64,000 nucleotides of DNA from Hymenobacter caeli (GTDB lineage Bacteria; Bacteroidota; Bacteroidia; Cytophagales; Hymenobacteraceae): contig NZ_JABSNP010000005.1 of the NCBI RefSeq assembly GCF_013294115.1, positions 124,001 to 188,000 of the forward strand. The letters run 5' to 3'. The position numbers and the translations under genes are program-made. Each line of letters starts with the position of its first letter. The first letter of the stretch is position 1. The notes beneath the pieces were generated by a model. The model saw only the letters and a program-made list of their open reading frames with translations. It was not told where the DNA came from and ran no database searches. Shown here piece by piece: positions 59,510-64,000 of the stretch.

Positions 59510-60337
59510 ATGCTCCCAAAGACTACAAAAACCCTATTCATGCCTTTTACCAAGTACCTATACGCCCTCCTTTGCATTGCCATAGCGTTGTTCACTTCTT
59601 GCTCGGCGGGGCGCAACCTGGTTTACTTTAGCGATTTGACTGGCACAAGCACGGACCAAACCCCCATTCAAAACAGAATCGAAACGAAGATTGAGTCCGG
59701 TGACTTGTTGAGCATCATCGTGAGCAGCCTGAATGCCGAGACCAACCTGATGTTTAACAGCGGCATTTTACTTCCGGCAGCCACTGGTGGCGGCGCAGGA
59801 ACAGCCGCCACTAACCGGATTAACGAAGGGTATTTGGTTGACTCCAACGGTGAAATCAATTTACCAACCATTGGCAAAATAAAAATGACCGGCCTTACCA
59901 AGGAAGAGGCCGCGGATAAAATCACAACAATTGTTGGAAAATCGGCAAAATCCCCTATTGTAACCGTACGCTTTTTAAATTTCCGGGTCACGGTGATTGG
60001 CGAGGTGAACAGGCCCGCTACGTTTACGGTGCCCAGTGAAAAGATAAACGTTTTGGAAGCCCTGGGACTAGCTGGCGATATGACCGGCTACGGCCGCCGC
60101 GACGATGTGCTCATCATTCGGGAAAAAAATAATGTGCGGACCACGACCCGCATCAACTTAAATAACAAAAGCGTTTTAAATTCGCCGTTTTTTTATCTGC
60201 AGCAAAACGATATAGTTTACGTGGAACCCGACCATGCCAAGGCATTGCAAGTCAGTACTAGGTCTGTCAACTTACCCATTTATTTGTCCGTGGCTTCTGT
60301 TCTGCTTTTCTTTTTAACAACTGTCCTTTACCGTTAA
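59510..60337 (+). CDS. Wza-like polysaccharide export lipoprotein
   Basis: 275 residues with a lipoprotein signal (AIALFTSCSAGRN; Cys 31, or Cys 21 if the start is ATG 59540). Polysaccharide_export (PES) domain around 45-150, IESGDLLSI and YLVDSNGEINLPTIGKIKMTGLT, then a SLBB-like segment (VTVIGEVNRPATFTVPSEKINVLEAL). A C-terminal helix is present (LPIYLSVASVLLFFLTTVLY). Forms the outer-membrane export channel with the Wzc-like protein encoded 39 bp downstream. Confidence 0.93.
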   Translation: MLPKTTKTLFMPFTKYLYALLCIAIALFTSCSAGRNLVYFSDLTGTSTDQTPIQNRIETKIESGDLLSIIVSSLNAETNLMFNSGILLPAATGGGAGTAATNRINEGYLVDSNGEINLPTIGKIKMTGLTKEEAADKITTIVGKSAKSPIVTVRFLNFRVTVIGEVNRPATFTVPSEKINVLEALGLAGDMTGYGRRDDVLIIREKNNVRTTTRINLNNKSVLNSPFFYLQQNDIVYVEPDHAKALQVSTRSVNLPIYLSVASVLLFFLTTVLYR

Positions 60338-60376
60338 TTTAATTAGTCCCAACACCAAATTACATCGCTAATTATT

Positions 60377-62731
60377 ATGGAAATGTTTCCGCTGAGCACT
60401 GAGCAACCCAATACAAAAAGCTTGAGCGCCATTATCGCTGGTTACGTGCGTTATTGGTACTGGTTTCTACTTGGTATATTGCTAACGTTGGGCTGTACAT
60501 ACGCATACTTACGTTACCTGGCAATACCTAAATATCTGGTCACAAGCACGTTGCTAATCAAGGATGATAAGTCAACCCCTGATTTATCGGGAACAGGTAA
60601 ATTCACCGCTGAGGCAACGTCGCCAAGCAAAAGCAGCGAAGACGAAGTTGAAGTGCTACAATCGAAAAATCTATTATTACGGGTAGTAAATGAATTATCG
60701 TTAAATACCAGCTACTATGTACAGGGCCGGTTCAAGGATGTGGAAGTGTATGAAAAGGACATGTCTATCAAATTAATCATTAATAAATTAGATTCAACTG
60801 CTTACAATAAAACTATTATTGTTCAACCCACATCGAGTAATTCGTTTTCACTGAACGAGCACACGGGCAAGAGCCAATCTTACGAATTTGGACAACAAAT
60901 TACTCGGCCTTACGGCACGTTTACGATTGTTTCAACACCCGATTTTTCCAAGCAACAGGGCGCAAACAATAAGCCAATCATTATCCGATTTCGTTCACCA
61001 CACGATTTAGTTGACGAGTTTAGTAGCAACATTACGGTAGCGCCGTTGAAAAAAGAAAGCAACCTTTTGCGAGTGAGTCTAGTGGATGCGTTGCCGGAGC
61101 GCGGCCGCGCCGTGGTTAACGCACTACTTTTAGATTACAACAAGGAAGCGCTGGAAGACAAAAACATGGCCGCTACCAGTACCATTGCTTTTCTGGACAA
61201 CCGCTTGAACAGCCTCACCGCCGAATTAACTGGCGTGGAAAAAAATGTGGAGCAGTACAAGCGCCAGAATGAAGTAGCCGATGTGGGCACCCAGGCATCA
61301 AGCTACGTGGCGCAAGCCGGCGAAAATAGCCGCAAATTAAACGATTGGGCTGCACAGATAACCGTTCTTGAATCGATTGAGGATTACTTGCGGCAGGGCG
61401 TGGGGCCTGGTCAAGCCCAACTAGTGCCGAGCACGCTAGGCATCCAAGACCAAACGTTAACGGGCTTGATCAGCAAGTTCAACGACTTGCAACTAGAGCG
61501 TGAACGCATGCTCCGCACCGCTGAACCGGGTAATCAGCTTGTGCAGACCATGAACGAGCAAATAACCAATCTGCGTTCTAACATTCTGGAAAACCTGCGT
61601 AACATCAAGGGCGGTCTGGTTCTGACGAGCAACAACCTAAGGGCCAATTCGCGCCAGTTTTCTTCCCGTATCCGAAATGTGCCAGTTATTCAGCGCGAGT
61701 TGCTCGAAATTGGCCGCCAGCAAGCCATTAAACAAACCCTTTACGAATACTTACTGCAAAAGCGGGAAGAAGCCTCGCTGGTGCTGGCGGCCACTACCTC
61801 CAAGTCGCGCGTTATCGACGCGGCGGCCGCCGACCCTTATCCGGTGAGTCCCAACAAACGACTGTTGTATTTAGTAGCCGTGCTGTTGGGCTTGGGCGTA
61901 CCCTTTGCTGGCATTTTCCTGAGGGATATGATCGACGATAAGGTGCAAACCCGCCAAGACGTGGAACAGCTTACGCACACCCCTATCCTCGGCGAGCTGG
62001 CTCACAACACGGATGGCACCGTCATCGTGACCAAAAATAATCGTAGCCCTGCGGCGGAAACGTTTCGCTTCATCCGGGCCAACCTAACGTTTGCGGCGGG
62101 AGGCCGGGAAAACAAGGTGCTGCTGATAACGTCGGGCATGAGCGGCGAAGGAAAAACTTTTTTCAGTATCAACCTGGGGGCTAGTTTGGTGTTAGCGGGC
62201 AAGCGGGTGCTATTGCTAGAACTAGACCTTCGCAAACCAGCGCTGTCGCAGGAACTGGATTTAACTGCTGGACCGGGCTTGACCGATTACTTAGTTTCGA
62301 ACGACATGCTAATTCATGACCTTATCAAGGCCTCGAATAAGGTGCCCGGCTTGATGGTAATCAGTTCGGGGCCCACCCCGCCCAATCCGGCCGAGCTAAT
62401 GATGTCGCCTAAAGTGGCCCACTTACTTTCTGAGTTGCGGCAGAGCTTCGACTACATTATTATTGATACGGCTCCCGTGGGCCTGGTTGCCGACGCTTTG
62501 AGTCTAAGTCCGTTGGTAGATTCGTCTATTTACTTGATTCGCCGCAACTACACTTACAAAAAGCAAGTGGCCATCGTCGAGAACCTATATCGCAGCAGTA
62601 CACTAAGCCACTGCATGATTGTGCTGAACGATGTAAATGGCAAAAACACATACGGCTACGGGTATGGGTACGACGACAAATCGGCCGATATTGTTAGCAA
62701 TCAAAGCAACATGTCAAAAGTTAAGGCATAA
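60377..62731 (+). CDS. Wzc-like chain-length regulator and tyrosine autokinase
   Basis: 784 residues in one chain. N-terminal Wzz domain with helix 1 (about 22-50) and a long periplasmic coiled part; second helix about 490-515 (LLYLVAVLLGLGVPFAGIF). Cytoplasmic BY-kinase: Walker A SGMSGEGKT with K593, Walker A' LLLELDLRKP, Walker B YIIIDTAPVG. Tyr cluster GYGYGYD near the C-terminus is the expected autophosphorylation site. Controls polymer length and export together with the Wza-like protein. Confidence 0.95.
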   Translation: MEMFPLSTEQPNTKSLSAIIAGYVRYWYWFLLGILLTLGCTYAYLRYLAIPKYLVTSTLLIKDDKSTPDLSGTGKFTAEATSPSKSSEDEVEVLQSKNLLLRVVNELSLNTSYYVQGRFKDVEVYEKDMSIKLIINKLDSTAYNKTIIVQPTSSNSFSLNEHTGKSQSYEFGQQITRPYGTFTIVSTPDFSKQQGANNKPIIIRFRSPHDLVDEFSSNITVAPLKKESNLLRVSLVDALPERGRAVVNALLLDYNKEALEDKNMAATSTIAFLDNRLNSLTAELTGVEKNVEQYKRQNEVADVGTQASSYVAQAGENSRKLNDWAAQITVLESIEDYLRQGVGPGQAQLVPSTLGIQDQTLTGLISKFNDLQLERERMLRTAEPGNQLVQTMNEQITNLRSNILENLRNIKGGLVLTSNNLRANSRQFSSRIRNVPVIQRELLEIGRQQAIKQTLYEYLLQKREEASLVLAATTSKSRVIDAAAADPYPVSPNKRLLYLVAVLLGLGVPFAGIFLRDMIDDKVQTRQDVEQLTHTPILGELAHNTDGTVIVTKNNRSPAAETFRFIRANLTFAAGGRENKVLLITSGMSGEGKTFFSINLGASLVLAGKRVLLLELDLRKPALSQELDLTAGPGLTDYLVSNDMLIHDLIKASNKVPGLMVISSGPTPPNPAELMMSPKVAHLLSELRQSFDYIIIDTAPVGLVADALSLSPLVDSSIYLIRRNYTYKKQVAIVENLYRSSTLSHCMIVLNDVNGKNTYGYGYGYDDKSADIVSNQSNMSKVKA

Positions 62732-63363
62732 ATACGTAGGACTTTGGGGCCCTTCTTATTGGGCGTTGGGTTTGCGCCCCCAGCCCTTACTTTGTCCCTA
62801 TGTTCATTCCGGAAAGCTGTAAAACTTATCCAGCAAGGAGCATTTTTCAGCATATTATCACCCACCCTGTACTGGCCCCGGTATTGATATGGCTGACGCT
62901 AGCTAGAATTACAGAGTCGGTCCAACTAACGTTACAAGCCTTCAGCTTTGCTGGCTGCATTCTCGTCATCCGGCTGCTTATTACTAAGGACTACGACCTA
63001 AATGCGCTGGCCAGCACCATGCTTGGCTGAAACATGGGTACCGGCACCCCGAGCCTCCTACCAATCGTCTTTTGTGCCCTGTACACTTTTCGTGACTGAG
63101 CATCGACACGTTACTTTTTATTCCGGCCGACATCTTTCTCATTATTTTGGGTAGCGATGCTTGACGTTTTCACGCTCAAGGAGATTACCGACCTAACTAT
63201 TTTTGTGGTTTCCAGCTAGTCCACCATACCGATTACTTACAGCATTATCAAAATACAGCAGGCGCAGTGGGCCTCGAAATTGGCGGAAGGGATAAGCACA
63301 GCCGCTGCTACCCGCGAAATAGTTGTGTAGCGATGTGATTATTCGGACAAGAACCGATGAGAT
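62732..63363. other. Region with a decayed reading frame, 632 bp
   Basis: Between the Wzc-like gene and the last glycosyltransferase. Contains an in-frame series of open segments with stops (see the pseudogene entry) and no intact gene. Confidence 0.5.
62800..63330 (+). pseudogene. Decayed membrane protein frame (possible polymerase or ligase remnant)
   Basis: One frame runs from ATG 62800 to TAG 63328 with three internal stops (63028-63030, 63097-63099, 63217-63219). The first segment encodes a hydrophobic stretch (PVLAPVLIWLTLARITESV, FAGCILVIRLLI), typical of membrane enzymes. Position after the Wzc-like gene is where an O-antigen polymerase or ligase often lies. Too short to assign. Confidence 0.35.
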
Positions 63364-64000
63364 ATGACCGGTAAATTCGTTTTTTCGCATCCCACGGGCA
63401 ACGCCAACGTGCGCGCTGCTGCTAACGGGCTTGCCCAAAGCGGTCAGTTGGCCGCGTTCCATACTGCCATTGCTGCCTTCCCGGGTAGCTGGCTCGATCG
63501 CCTGGGCGCGGTGGGCCCGCTGGCCGAACTGCGCCGCCGGAGCTTCGAGCCGGCGCTGGCACCCTTTACGCACACTTGGCCATGGCGCGAGGCCGGCCGT
63601 TTGCTGGCCGGGCGTACGGGTTGGGAAGCGTTAGTGCGCCCCGAAACCGGAGCATTCTCGGTTGATGCCGTGTACCAAAGCCTCGACCGACGGGTGGCTA
63701 CCGGACTGGGCCAGGCCGCCAAGGCGGGGGCCACGGGCGTGTACGCCTACGAAGACGGGGCTGCCGGTGCTTTCCGAGCGGCCAAAAACTTGGGCCTGAA
63801 ATGCTACTATGACTTGCCCATTGGGTATTGGCGGGCCGCGCAGCGCTTGTTGGCGCCCGAGCGCGAACGATGGCCCGCGTGGGCCCCCACGCTTGTGGGC
63901 TTCGGCGATTCGGCCGCCAAGTTGGGCCGAAAAGACGAAGAGCTACGCTTGGCCGACCGTATTTTCGTAGCTAGTCGCTTCACCGCCGACACCCTGCGCG
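63364..64000 (+). CDS. Glycosyltransferase (GT4-like), N-terminal part
   Basis: Starts at ATG 63364 (MTGKFVFSHPTGNANVRAAA) and runs off the window after about 212 residues. An N-terminal GT-B pattern opens with SHPTGNANVRAAANGL, then an ADRIFVASRFTADTL segment close to where the acceptor domain passes to the donor domain in GT4 enzymes. Probable part of the exopolysaccharide cluster. The catalytic EX7E region lies outside the window. Confidence 0.75.
   Translation, partial: MTGKFVFSHPTGNANVRAAANGLAQSGQLAAFHTAIAAFPGSWLDRLGAVGPLAELRRRSFEPALAPFTHTWPWREAGRLLAGRTGWEALVRPETGAFSVDAVYQSLDRRVATGLGQAAKAGATGVYAYEDGAAGAFRAAKNLGLKCYYDLPIGYWRAAQRLLAPERERWPAWAPTLVGFGDSAAKLGRKDEELRLADRIFVASRFTADTLR

Overview
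The window looks like a chromosomal segment of a high-GC Bacteroidota, most like Hymenobacter or a close Cytophagales relative. Evidence: an STN/CarboxypepD_reg TonB receptor next to a DUF4249 lipoprotein, TAnnTTTG-type promoter elements in place of sigma70 boxes, no obvious Shine-Dalgarno sequences, a very strong GGGGCC/GGGCCC bias in coding DNA, and many gene families typical of that group. No rRNA, tRNA, CRISPR array, phage or complete insertion sequence was recognised.

Layout. 1-889: N-terminal part of a DPE2-like 4-alpha-glucanotransferase (minus), divergent from a TamB/BamA-like outer-membrane assembly pair (1.1-8.9 kb). 9.0-12.1 kb: FdhF/YdeP-type molybdoenzyme and a small DUF7009-like protein (minus). 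12.4-19.7 kb: four-gene envelope operon (secreted protein, TonB receptor, DUF4249 lipoprotein, MG2-like protein). 19.7-22.5 kb: histidine kinase, response regulator and FdhD (minus). 22.8 kb: periplasmic SUOX-fold protein. 23.9-26.2 kb: AT-richer patch with two glycosyltransferases. 26.3-34.3 kb: DHA2 and other MFS exporters, a TPR protein, a large hybrid kinase and an XRE regulator. 34.8-43.4 kb: GATase, then the molybdenum-cofactor genes moaA, moaD, moaE, a MobB-like/MobA fusion, moaC and moeA, interrupted by a GH92 mannosidase. 43.4-48.4 kb: SAM-I riboswitch, metH, metF. 48.5-57.3 kb: TPR protein, lipoprotein, aquaporin, SDR, OFA transporter with its 46-residue small subunit, gluconate-dehydrogenase-subunit-3/GMC pair and a GH1-like glycosidase. 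58.3-64.0 kb: exopolysaccharide cluster (WcaJ-type priming transferase, Wza-like, Wzc-like, a decayed membrane gene, a glycosyltransferase running off the end).

How it fits together. Molybdenum is the main metabolic theme: nearly the whole cofactor pathway, the FdhD sulfurtransferase and two likely client proteins lie within 34 kb. A second theme is the envelope: OMP assembly, TonB uptake and polysaccharide export. The metH-metF pair is an S-adenosylmethionine-controlled methionine unit.

The most unusual signal is not a protein. At least eight intergenic spaces are filled almost exactly, from stop codon to next start or stop, by long imperfect inverted repeats whose arms are strings of short words (TTAGC, AATGAG, GAGTGA, TTAAC types). 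Each space has its own word, its two arms match each other, several enclose a second palindrome or a terminator, and some arms supply the start codon of the next gene. A separate dispersed palindrome family (inner stem CGTCATGCTGAGCGCAGCC) is present twice.
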